From the NCBI GenBank assembly GCA_016618085.1, contig JABLTG010000291.1:1-13065 (forward strand): 13,065 bases of DNA, in the 5' to 3' direction. The position numbers were made by a program, and so were the translations under genes. The stretch's first letter is position 1, and each line of letters starts with the position of its first letter. Below are positions 1 to 7,076 of this stretch, one piece after another. This DNA is from Neovahlkampfia damariscottae (lineage: Eukaryota > Heterolobosea > Selenaionea > Neovahlkampfiida > Neovahlkampfiidae). The notes beneath the pieces are model-generated. The model was not told where the DNA came from and did not search any database. It saw only the letters and a program-made list of their open reading frames with translations.

Positions 1-1520
1 TATTAGAAAATTATGATTATATTTCAATTGTTTGTTCAGATAAACCACCAAATCAAAATTTAACATTTCCATATCATAATTCAGTCACAACAAAACGTTT
101 TAATATTTCAAGTCAAACATCAACTTGCGATACTTATACCATCTCTGGATTTTCGGAAAAATTGACAGATACTTCACAAACTTATTGGTTTTCAGTACTG
201 ACAGTTTATTGTCTTGCATTTTTACTGATAGTGTTCTTTAGAAATTCACAACCATTAAAATCACGTGGATTTGTTCCTTATTTAGCTGTGATTGCTCAGT
301 ACGGAGCTACATTTGCATCAATTCAACATTACTTTTTTGATTTAGAATGGAGATCAAAATATGGATGTCTTTTGGAAACGTTTTTTTATCAAAATTTCTT
401 GTCTCTCATTTGTTTATTAATGCCCTTGACCTATCTCAGATTTGTTCTTTTGATCAACATGAACAAAGAAAAGGAGTATATCTCAGAGAATGGAAAAAAG
501 AAATCTGCATATTTCAAATTTATGTTATCGATCAAATGGTTAACGCAACCAATGGTTTCATTCACAATTAGTGCTATATTTTGGATGATTTCAACTACCA
601 TTGATGCTGTTATTTTTTCTTCATTATCACCAAGATTAGAATGTTCAACTGGAAAGTCATACGCTGTTTATTCGATTCATTTGATTTATAACTTGACATG
701 TGGCTTGTTATTAGGAATTATTGGAATTTCAGATATCATTTCAAATATCATTATGTATTTCAAAAGAGTTCAAAAAAAATCTTATCGAAGATGTGCTGCT
801 GTTAAAGTACTTAGAGAACAATTTGTTGAATTTTTTTACAAATCAGATCCTTACTTTTTTAGATTAGAGCAAATATTTGCTTTGATAGTTTTCTGTTTGT
901 ATGCACTTTTTGAGTTTTTCAATTTCAATGTTTTATTCTTTGGAACTGAAAATCCATTTTATTTTTACTTTGCAAAATATTTTGGTTCAATTGGAAGAAC
1001 TTTGGTGACCTATGCATTTGCTTTTTACCAAGCAATTTTACCATTAATACTGACAATAGTTGTTCTTGTGATTGAAATGATCAAAAGTCGACAAAAAAAA
1101 ACACCAGAAGATTTATTTGAAATTGAAAGATATCTGGCTCAAGATGATTTGTTTGATTTATTCTTAGAATTTGCAAAAGAAGAATGGTCACAAGAGAACG
1201 TGTTAGCTTATAGAGATATCAAAAAATTTAAAAGATTGAATAGTTTAGATAAAAGAAAGAATCATGCAATGAACATTTATAATAATTATTTTGATGGTGC
1301 AAATTCACCATTGGAAGTGAATATTGATACAAAAGCATGCAAAGAATTTTATAAATCAATGACAGAAGTTGGTAAATATGATGATGAAATGTTTGAAGAA
1401 CTTGAAAAAAATGTTAAATTGAACATTCATGATACTTGGTCAAGATTTGTAACAACTGCAAAATTTCAAAATTATAAACAAAATACATTTGTGCAACATC
1501 AAGAATTAGCGAATTTATAA
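1..1520 (+). CDS. 7TM receptor with C-terminal RGS domain (5' partial)
   Basis: The frame is open from the window edge to TAA at 1518-1520 (about 505 codons visible), so the start lies outside. The visible N-terminal stretch (3-180) is polar, with Cys and N-glycosylation-type sites (NLT, NIS), as expected for an extracellular domain. Seven hydrophobic segments follow at about 186-240, 270-335, 370-460, 540-620, 660-760, 860-940 and 970-1075, with a basic loop before the sixth. An RGS domain covers about 1125-1480: EEWSQENVLAYRDIKKF and the motif IYNNYF..SPLEVNID match its conserved core. RGS domains speed GTP hydrolysis by heterotrimeric G-alpha subunits; the 7TM-RGS layout is that of plant AtRGS1 and of many protist receptors. 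It should sit in the plasma membrane and couple an outside signal to G-protein shut-off. The ligand is unknown. No intron is seen in the visible part. Confidence 0.85.
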   Translation, partial: LENYDYISIVCSDKPPNQNLTFPYHNSVTTKRFNISSQTSTCDTYTISGFSEKLTDTSQTYWFSVLTVYCLAFLLIVFFRNSQPLKSRGFVPYLAVIAQYGATFASIQHYFFDLEWRSKYGCLLETFFYQNFLSLICLLMPLTYLRFVLLINMNKEKEYISENGKKKSAYFKFMLSIKWLTQPMVSFTISAIFWMISTTIDAVIFSSLSPRLECSTGKSYAVYSIHLIYNLTCGLLLGIIGISDIISNIIMYFKRVQKKSYRRCAAVKVLREQFVEFFYKSDPYFFRLEQIFALIVFCLYALFEFFNFNVLFFGTENPFYFYFAKYFGSIGRTLVTYAFAFYQAILPLILTIVVLVIEMIKSRQKKTPEDLFEIERYLAQDDLFDLFLEFAKEEWSQENVLAYRDIKKFKRLNSLDKRKNHAMNIYNNYFDGANSPLEVNIDTKACKEFYKSMTEVGKYDDEMFEELEKNVKLNIHDTWSRFVTTAKFQNYKQNTFVQHQELANL

Positions 1521-1792
1521 GTTGTAAAGTCACAAGAAAAGAGAAAACAATGATCAAAGCATTTTTTGACATTTTGAAATGGATTAAAAATTTAATTGAA
1601 TATTCACCTTTTCTTTCATAATATAATTAATTGATTTCGTTCCTCTTCATTTAACATCTTATTCTTCAACAACTTGAGTAACCAAGTAACAATTGAAGAA
1701 ACTCTTTTATTGGAAATTCGCAAAGATTCAACTGGCTTAAAAAAAAGATTTAGTTTTACATGAACAAAAAAGAAATCATAATAAGGAATCAT

Positions 1793-3334
1793 TCATTTGA
1801 AATTAAAGATCAAATTATGCACATTTACCTCTCTAATTAATTTATTGTATCTTTTGGTCATCCATTGAATTTCAACATCAAGTTTTAGATCTAGCAAGAA
1901 TTTGAATGCAGTTTTTGATCGTTTTACTGCATTTAATGCAATCTCCTTATCATTTTTTAAATCATTACTTGCCAATTTAATATATCTCCCCTTCAATTTT
2001 ACTGCATCGAAAACAATTTGTCTATCATTTTGTAAATTAGCCAACTTGATACAGTTTGGTCTGATTTCAATGCACTTTTTAATAAAATCTTTATCTTTCA
2101 AATTTTTATCTGAAATAATTTTAAAAAATAATGCTGTGCTATATTTTGCTCGTTTCAGAGCTTCTAATGTGAGCTTTTTATCATCTTTAAACTCAGGATT
2201 AATCATGTGATAGAAATACGGAAAATAGTTATTCCAATGATCTGTTTGGTAGCATTGCAACACAAAATCCCTATTTTTGTATAAATGATCGTATTTATCA
2301 TTGTACTTGCATTTGTAATAATTTTTTAAATGAGCAATTAAAGATGCATTCCAAGATGAAATCTTCCAAATCATTTCTTCATCAGGAAGCAAGTAATCAA
2401 ACACTTTGATGTTAATTTTGAAACACTTTTTTATAAATTCATTATTTTTTCTCAACTTTTTTGAGGCTTCCAAAATGATTCTTGGATGTGATTTTATAAG
2501 TCTGAAAAAAAAATCTTCGTCATTTTCAAATGATTTCATGTCAATATATGAAATATTGCTGTAATTATGCTTGATAGAAACAATAATTACATCTTTATCT
2601 TTCCGTAAATCTCTTGAAATACTTGCAAAAAAATCATTCGATTTAAGTATTGAAATCATAAATTCTTTATCGTTTTTCATTTCTTTTGTAATATAAGGGA
2701 GAATATGACACACCTGATAATTCATGGATTTGAAAATTATCTTTAAAATTTTTGTATCATTCAACAAAGATCTTTCAATATGATCAAAAATGAGTTGTAC
2801 TGTTCTCTTTCTGAAATATAGTTTTGATTTGAATAACTCTTTGATTACATCATGATTACCTCGAAGTTCTTTTGAAGCATAAACAATAGATGCTTGAGTA
2901 TTTCTAACTGCTTTAATGACAATATTTTTATCATTTTTTATTAAATCTGATGCATATAAAAGATATCTTCCATTTTTATTGACTAACCAGTTGAAGATTC
3001 TTTTTGAATTTTTTAATTCACTTGGTAAATATTTTAAAAAAGCTTGAGCAGTTTCTTCAGGTTTTATTGATAAAAATAAAATGAAAAAATTATTTTCATC
3101 TTTTGTCAATGAACAATTCATTGGTTCTTCAAGGAATGCATTTATGATTTTTTTATTTATTCGTGCATGTTTTGGAAAATAAATATAAAGTTCTGGAGAT
3201 AAAGTCACGATAGTAAGAAAATATGCAACATCTTCAGGATTATCATGATGAAATGAAACTGATGAGAGAACTGTTGGATCTTTTTTTAACAATGCAATAA
3301 AGTCATCAGCATTGTTGGTAATAATTTTTTCCAT
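1793..3334 (-). CDS. DUF4116-repeat protein
   Basis: Intact 513-codon frame from ATG at 3334. It is built of degenerate repeats of about 25-50 residues of the DUF4116 type: an Asn/Lys-Asp-Lys-(D/E)-(I/F)-(V/I) helix, then a short run such as YASKELR or LASNDLKND. Clear copies are LKNSKRIFNWLVN..LLYASDLIKND, VYASKELRGNHDVIKELF, SRDLRKDKDVIIVSIK, LEASKKLRKNNEFIKKCF and LASNDLKNDKEIALNAVKR. Repeats of this family are common in large protist gene families and likely form an all-helical solenoid; their molecular function is unknown. There is no signal peptide, membrane segment or catalytic motif. The gene converges on the receptor gene (272 bp between stops) and lies 182 bp downstream of the U2 gene on the same strand. 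A CCAAT element is 22 bp before its ATG. Family confidence is good; no function can be given. Confidence 0.8.
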   Translation of the reverse strand: MEKIITNNADDFIALLKKDPTVLSSVSFHHDNPEDVAYFLTIVTLSPELYIYFPKHARINKKIINAFLEEPMNCSLTKDENNFFILFLSIKPEETAQAFLKYLPSELKNSKRIFNWLVNKNGRYLLYASDLIKNDKNIVIKAVRNTQASIVYASKELRGNHDVIKELFKSKLYFRKRTVQLIFDHIERSLLNDTKILKIIFKSMNYQVCHILPYITKEMKNDKEFMISILKSNDFFASISRDLRKDKDVIIVSIKHNYSNISYIDMKSFENDEDFFFRLIKSHPRIILEASKKLRKNNEFIKKCFKINIKVFDYLLPDEEMIWKISSWNASLIAHLKNYYKCKYNDKYDHLYKNRDFVLQCYQTDHWNNYFPYFYHMINPEFKDDKKLTLEALKRAKYSTALFFKIISDKNLKDKDFIKKCIEIRPNCIKLANLQNDRQIVFDAVKLKGRYIKLASNDLKNDKEIALNAVKRSKTAFKFLLDLKLDVEIQWMTKRYNKLIREVNVHNLIFNFK

Positions 3335-3351
3335 CTTTTTGTGGACACCTT

Positions 3352-3356
3352 ATTGG
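3352..3356 (-). promoter_or_regulatory. CCAAT element before DUF4116 gene
   Basis: On the minus strand this reads AACCAATAAGG, with the first C 22 bp before the ATG at 3334. It is one of five such elements found 17-33 bp before an ATG in gene orientation in this window. A promoter role is inferred from that recurrence. Confidence 0.4.
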
Positions 3357-3416
3357 TTTAAAAAAAATTTTTGTTAAAAAAGGAATGAAACTTCAACATG
3401 ATTCTTTATCATATAC

Positions 3417-3424
3417 TTTGGCGC
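3417..3424 (+). promoter_or_regulatory. E2F-like site TTTGGCGC
   Basis: TTTGGCGC followed by G (TTTGGCGCG) is a match to the classic E2F/DP consensus. It is the only GC-rich motif in a very AT-rich 180-bp gap, 83 bp before the DUF4116 ATG and about 95 bp past the U2 3' end. A single 8-mer match, so weak. Confidence 0.2.
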
Positions 3425-3509
3425 GTGATTTTAATATTAAAATACAGTATTCAGTAAAAAAAATGGAAGAGACAAAATTTTTCAATTTCAATTTTGAATT
3501 TTATTATTT

Positions 3510-3515
3510 AAAAAA
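3510..3515 (-). terminator. T6 run directly after the U2 gene
   Basis: On the minus strand the U2 sequence ends ..UCACCC, then A and six T. A run of four or more T right after an snRNA is the usual RNA polymerase III stop signal. In this AT-rich gap it may also be chance. Confidence 0.35.
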
Positions 3516-3516
3516 T

Positions 3517-3721
3517 GGGTGAGCCTAGCAAGGCGGAGAGTGCAATGCCGAGAAGACTCATGTAGCAAGGACCTCTAATCCTCCGTAGAAGATGAGGTGC
3601 ATCTTGAAACCCCTTCAAAAAATAGCTTAACAATCTTAGTCCCTACATGAGGGACATACCAGTTGTTACGCTGATAAGAACAGATACTACACTTGATCAA
3701 AGCCAATAGGCCAAGAAAGAT
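3517..3721 (-). ncRNA. U2: U2 spliceosomal snRNA
   Basis: The minus strand from 3721 reads ATCTTTCTTGGCCTATTGGC and then contains GTGTAGTATCTGTTCTTATC (about 3673-3692), the near-invariant U2 core. The branch-site recognition sequence GUAGUA is at 3685-3690. Next come the loop IIa sequence CAGCGUAACAACUG (yeast-like GUAACAACUG), a perfect stem IIb hairpin GUCCCU-CAUGU-AGGGAC (3639-3655), and an Sm site AUUUUUUG (3616-3623). A strong stem III has a cUACGg UNCG-type tetraloop (3584-3587) inside 3571-3598, and a 3' hairpin has loop AUUGCAC (3540-3546). Length of about 205 nt is close to the 187-196 nt of animal U2. The 5' end was placed by aligning the AUC start to other U2 RNAs; the 3' end is the CCC before a T6 run. 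U2 pairs with the intron branch point in the spliceosome. Confidence 0.95.
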
Positions 3722-3966
3722 GTTTTGTAAATAAGTTTCACTTGGTTTTATGAAGGTGAATTCAATCCTTTTATATTTTTTCTTTATGGGAATTTGAGAA
3801 TATTGAAACTCTTTTTGATTTGGTTGGTCAATAGAAAAATGTTAATTTTCTCATCAATACACAGGTTTTTCTCAAATTCAAATCATTTTATCAGCAATTA
3901 TAATTATTTTTATTTGTTCCTTTTGTGCATTTTTGGCAAGAAATTTTGGGTATAAGGTTCAATTGG

Positions 3967-3972
3967 TTTATT
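3967..3972 (-). promoter_or_regulatory. possible polyadenylation signal of ODC gene
   Basis: AATAAA on the minus strand, 17 bp after the ODC stop. Such hexamers are frequent by chance in AT-rich DNA. The rest of 3722-3988 holds only U2 upstream DNA and the presumed ODC 3' UTR. Confidence 0.3.
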
Positions 3973-3988
3973 TTCAAAAAAATAAAAT

Positions 3989-5347
3989 TTATTCTCTCCA
4001 AATGTAATGAACGTTATCAGTCATAAATCCATTGAAAGAAGAAGCAGCTGCCATTGTATATGCACCAAATTCTGGAAAAGCAATCCAATCACCAATCTCC
4101 AACTTTGGTAAATGCATGTTTGAAACAATCATGTCCAAACTATCACAAGTTGGTCCAAAAACTTTTGAAATAAATTGTTCTTCATTTTCTTCTGGAACTT
4201 GTTTATGTAAACGTATTGGTACAATTGTTTCTGATGTAATTTTAGCATGATCAAAAAATAAGCAGTTGAACGATTGATAAACACCATCATTGATATAATA
4301 AAGATATTCTTGTTTCTGTGTTTTATTTTCAATCATGAGTTGATTATAAACATTTCTTTTAGCAAATACATTTGTAATTAAAGTGTAACAACCTGCAGCG
4401 AAAAATCTACCTGGTTCTCCAATAACTCTAACTTCATCTACTGGAAATAATTCATCCATGACGTCACGCATTGAAAGAGCAATATCATGAAATGATGGTT
4501 TGGAGTCTAAATTACCAGGAAAACCACCACCAATGTCTAAAACATTCAAGTAGTATCCATAGTCTTTAGCAAGGTCAAAAATTGATCTAGCATCTCTTAA
4601 AGCACTTGTATACAATTCTGAATCATAACAACCACTTCCAACGTGAAAAGATACTCCTACAAAGTTCAAGTTTGATTTTTTTATCTCTTGAATAACTTCT
4701 TCAACATTTTCCATTCTACATCCAAATTTTGCCGAAAATTGACAAAGTGATTTTGAGTCATCAACACAAATACGTAAAACGATATGAACACCTGGCCAGT
4801 GTTTAGCGAGTTTCTGAATTTCATCAACATTGTCAGCAGTTGTCATTTTTACTCCTGATTTTGAAGCAAATTGAATGTGTGAAACTTGTTTGCATGGATT
4901 TGCAAAAATAACATTTTTTGCAAGAAATTCTTTGTCAACTCCTGGTAAAGCCATTACAGCTTTAATTTCATTTGTACTTGCACAATCAAAACCAGTTCCA
5001 AGTTCATGTAATGTTTGTACTACTGGTCTTTGGTTATTACATTTAACAGCATAAAAAGGTTGAACTCTTGGAAGACTGGTTGTCCAATATTGGTATTGTC
5101 TTACAAGTCTTGAAATATCCATCATATAAAATGGATCAAAATTTTCTTCTTCTGCTTTTTGTTGGCAATATTCAACAGCAATTTCTGAAATTGATTTTGT
5201 TTTTTGTACTTTTTTTTCTTCACCTTGGAATTTTTTGAGTACGTGATCATGTTTTGTAACTTCAAATGCTTCTGGATGAATTTTTTTGTCAAAATCTTGG
5301 CAAACTTCTTGTTTTTCAAAGAGTGCTGTGGATGAACTATCTTGCAT
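3989..5347 (-). CDS. ODC: ornithine decarboxylase (PLP fold III)
   Basis: Converts ornithine to putrescine with pyridoxal phosphate, the first step of polyamine synthesis, in the cytosol. Numbering from the ATG at 5347 (452 aa; mammalian enzyme about 461): PLP lysine K102 in PFYAVKCNN, D121 in GFDCAS, H235 in SFHVGSG, glycine loop LDIGGGFPG, phosphate loop GEPGR (310-314), D354 in INDGVYQSFNC, catalytic C401 in GPTCDSLD, and Y431 in EFGAYTMAAASSFNGF. All active-site residues of the obligate dimer are present, so it should be active and is not an antizyme-inhibitor-like copy. The frame stays open upstream to 5467 but has no earlier ATG, so 5347 is the first usable start unless a 5' exon exists. 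The N-terminal region before the lysine is about 33 residues longer than in mammals. The protein ends soon after the fold (NVHYIWRE), without the C-terminal tail that carries the mammalian degron. A paralogous decarboxylase specificity cannot be fully excluded. Confidence 0.93.
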   Translation of the reverse strand: MQDSSSTALFEKQEVCQDFDKKIHPEAFEVTKHDHVLKKFQGEEKKVQKTKSISEIAVEYCQQKAEEENFDPFYMMDISRLVRQYQYWTTSLPRVQPFYAVKCNNQRPVVQTLHELGTGFDCASTNEIKAVMALPGVDKEFLAKNVIFANPCKQVSHIQFASKSGVKMTTADNVDEIQKLAKHWPGVHIVLRICVDDSKSLCQFSAKFGCRMENVEEVIQEIKKSNLNFVGVSFHVGSGCYDSELYTSALRDARSIFDLAKDYGYYLNVLDIGGGFPGNLDSKPSFHDIALSMRDVMDELFPVDEVRVIGEPGRFFAAGCYTLITNVFAKRNVYNQLMIENKTQKQEYLYYINDGVYQSFNCLFFDHAKITSETIVPIRLHKQVPEENEEQFISKVFGPTCDSLDMIVSNMHLPKLEIGDWIAFPEFGAYTMAAASSFNGFMTDNVHYIWRE

Positions 5348-5473
5348 TAATTGTAAAGTGGTGGTTGGATTAAAGATTGATTTAAAACTAGTTTTTTGAA
5401 TCGGGCTTTGGTGGTAGGGTTTGTTTTTTTCGTAAACGAGAAAATCGTTTTCCAAAGAGGAAAGTGGCTATTT

Positions 5474-5512
5474 ATTGGTTGAATAACCGCAGATTTTTTC
5501 TCCGCCAATCAG
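5474..5512. promoter_or_regulatory. divergent CCAAT pair between ODC and 5538 gene
   Basis: ATTGG at 5474-5478 is a minus-strand AACCAATAAAT pointing to ODC (131 bp before its ATG). CCAATCAG at 5505-5512 points to the plus-strand gene, 33 bp before the ATG at 5538. Opposite orientations fit a bidirectional promoter with one element per gene. Confidence 0.4.
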
Positions 5513-5537
5513 ATATCGTTTGTTTCCAAATTGAAGA

Positions 5538-6067
5538 ATGGAAAATCAGTTACCAACCGAAAGAAATCTTGTAGGCCTAAATAAAAGAAGTATCTAAGGA
5601 GAAAATTAGTCCAATGGTATAATTATCCACTTACCACAAGAGGAATTATATTTTCAGTTTTCCCAAACAGACAAAACAGATGATGAACCATTCTTTGAGA
5701 TCGAATTGACAATATGGACACCAATTTCACCCGAATTTTTACTCCAACACCATTATTCTGGAGTTATTGAATATAAACTGTACTTCAAAAAGCATTGAAA
5801 ACAGCACAATGGTGCAACTTTTGTGTCCTCAAGACTAAAGAAGTGAAATATTTTCCACTTTTTGGGACTGCTTCTAAGTTCTGGTTCATTCACAAAGACT
5901 TAAAATCAAGTCCATTGAAAACTTTTTACTTTCGACATATCCAGAAAAATAAGTTATTCAACAATTGAGAGAATGAAGAAAGGGATGATTCCTTTTCAAT
6001 TTTCTCACAATTCTTTCAGCTAGTTTCAACACTTGGATATGATAGAAATTTATATTTTCAAGTATGA
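5538..6067 (+). pseudogene. unrecognised gene with several frame breaks
   Basis: No single long frame exists, but coding-like stretches follow each other on the plus strand. ATG 5538 opens a frame (MENQLPTERNLVGLN) that hits TAA after an AAAA run at 5583-5586. The shifted frame (5587-5616) ends at a clean 41-nt GT..AG candidate intron (5617-5657). Then 5658-5795 reads FSQTDKTDDEPFFEIELTIW and on to a TGA at 5796. A shift at the A5 run 5787-5791 opens 57 codons (KTAQWCNFCVLKTKEVKYF..), ending at TGA 5966. The same frame then stays open to TGA 6065 (..STLGYDRNLYFQV). One extra A in the first run, one missing A in the second and one stop would account for all breaks. I recognise no family. It could be a decaying gene or a real gene with indel errors in the assembly; chance open frames are a weaker alternative. 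Confidence 0.5.
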
Positions 6068-6162
6068 GTTGGTAAAATCTCTTTCAAACTTTCTCTTTGT
6101 GAATTTTATGGATGAATATTCACAAAACCATTATAAATTTAATTCTGTTCAAATGATTTATT

Positions 6163-6966
6163 TCACCAATTTTGATCTTCATCAATTATTTCAAAATCTT
6201 CAATCTTCCTCAAAAAATTTGTGATTTCATTGATTGGAATAAAAGCAGCATTTTTTGAGATATGATCAGTCAAGTCTGATGTTATATTCTGATTATCTTC
6301 TACTATTCCTTCAATCATTCCAATACATTTTGAATCTTCAAACACAGCACCTCCACAATATCCATGATCTAGTATCTCATTGGTCTTTGAATAAATTCTA
6401 TCTTCACGAATTAAGTTAATATTTCCTTGAGTGAAAGATGGTTTTTGTTTATTAAGTTCTTGATCTACTAATTGAAATCCAATAAAATCAATCATTTTAT
6501 CTTTCACTTTTGGTTGGAAAACTTGAGTTGAAATATTTACTGGTGCAATATTATGTTTATTTTGATGATACTGAAATTCATTTTCATTTTTAAAATGTAA
6601 AATTGACAAGTCCAATTTTTGATGAACATGAATTTTTGGTTCTAATTCAAAATTCATTATTTCTTTTCCATTTTTAAAGTTTCGGATTTCCTGAAGATGT
6701 TATTTTATTTTTTTTATTACCAAGTGTACTTTTACATCTTCTTCTGTTATATAGTCAAGAAAATCCTCTTTGTAATATTTTTTGTAGTAAAATGGATGAG
6801 TTACATGAGCACAGGTTGCAATGTGGAAATTTTTTTGGTATAAACTGGACAATCTTGGTATTAAAAAACAACTTGATCTTGAAAGAAGTTCAAAGCTTTT
6901 CATACCTTGTTCTGGTAAATAAAACCAAGATGAGATGCACATCACATGACGCAACAATTTTGCCAT
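6163..6966 (-). CDS. trypsin-fold peptidase-like protein with Cys at nucleophile
   Basis: Two exons, 6966-6721 and 6690-6163, join in frame over a 30-nt GT..AG intron and give 257 aa. The chymotrypsin-fold triad positions are visible: H54 in HIATCAHVTHPF (the TAAHC-type motif), D109 in QKLDLSILHF (the DLALL-type motif) and C194 in HGYCGGAVF, where trypsin-like peptidases have GxSGG. SSCFLIP before the His and CIGMIEG after the nucleophile match the flanking strands, and AFIPINEITNFL resembles the C-terminal helix. If the Cys is catalytic, this is a Cys-type enzyme on a serine-peptidase fold; otherwise it is an inactive relative. The start at 6966 is the first ATG: the frame is open further up but has no Met. 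The basic, hydrophobic N-terminus could be an organelle-targeting sequence, but this is not certain. It lies in tandem, 110 bp downstream of the hydrolase gene. Confidence 0.75.
6691..6720 (-). other. 30-nt intron in peptidase gene
   Basis: Minus strand: GTAATAAAA...CATCTTCAG, phase 0, between the codons for L82 and E83. It contains an in-frame TAA, and removing it joins the His-bearing exon to the Asp/Cys-bearing exon in frame. The joined protein has all three triad positions in the right order and spacing. Confidence 0.8.
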
Positions 6967-7076
6967 AAATATTCCACCAATGAAACTCCACTTGATTATA
7001 GTAAACTTGTGGAAATAAAAACGAAAAACAATTGTCAAATCTCTTGAGAAATCAGAGATTTAAAGAATTTTTATTT

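Noticed and set aside
5348-5467. In-frame N-terminal extension of ODC up to 5467
   Set aside because: There is no ATG upstream of 5347 in this frame, and the 452-aa protein from 5347 already has the usual family length. It would need an unseen 5' exon or a non-ATG start.
5607-5667. tRNA-like stretch: perfect A-box match TAGTCCAATGG and an ATAATT..CC/GG..AATTAT hairpin
   Set aside because: No T arm or B box follows, position 33 of the anticodon-like loop is not U, and the acceptor pairing is imperfect. The same bases are better explained as an exon end plus a short GT..AG intron.
6033-6224. Plus-strand open frame overlapping the 3' end of the peptidase gene
   Set aside because: It starts without ATG, is rich in Phe/Asn/Ser, and overlaps well-supported coding sequence on the other strand.
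6967-7038. Hydrophobic in-frame extension upstream of the peptidase ATG
   Set aside because: It lacks an ATG before the upstream stop, so it is taken as 5' untranslated sequence.
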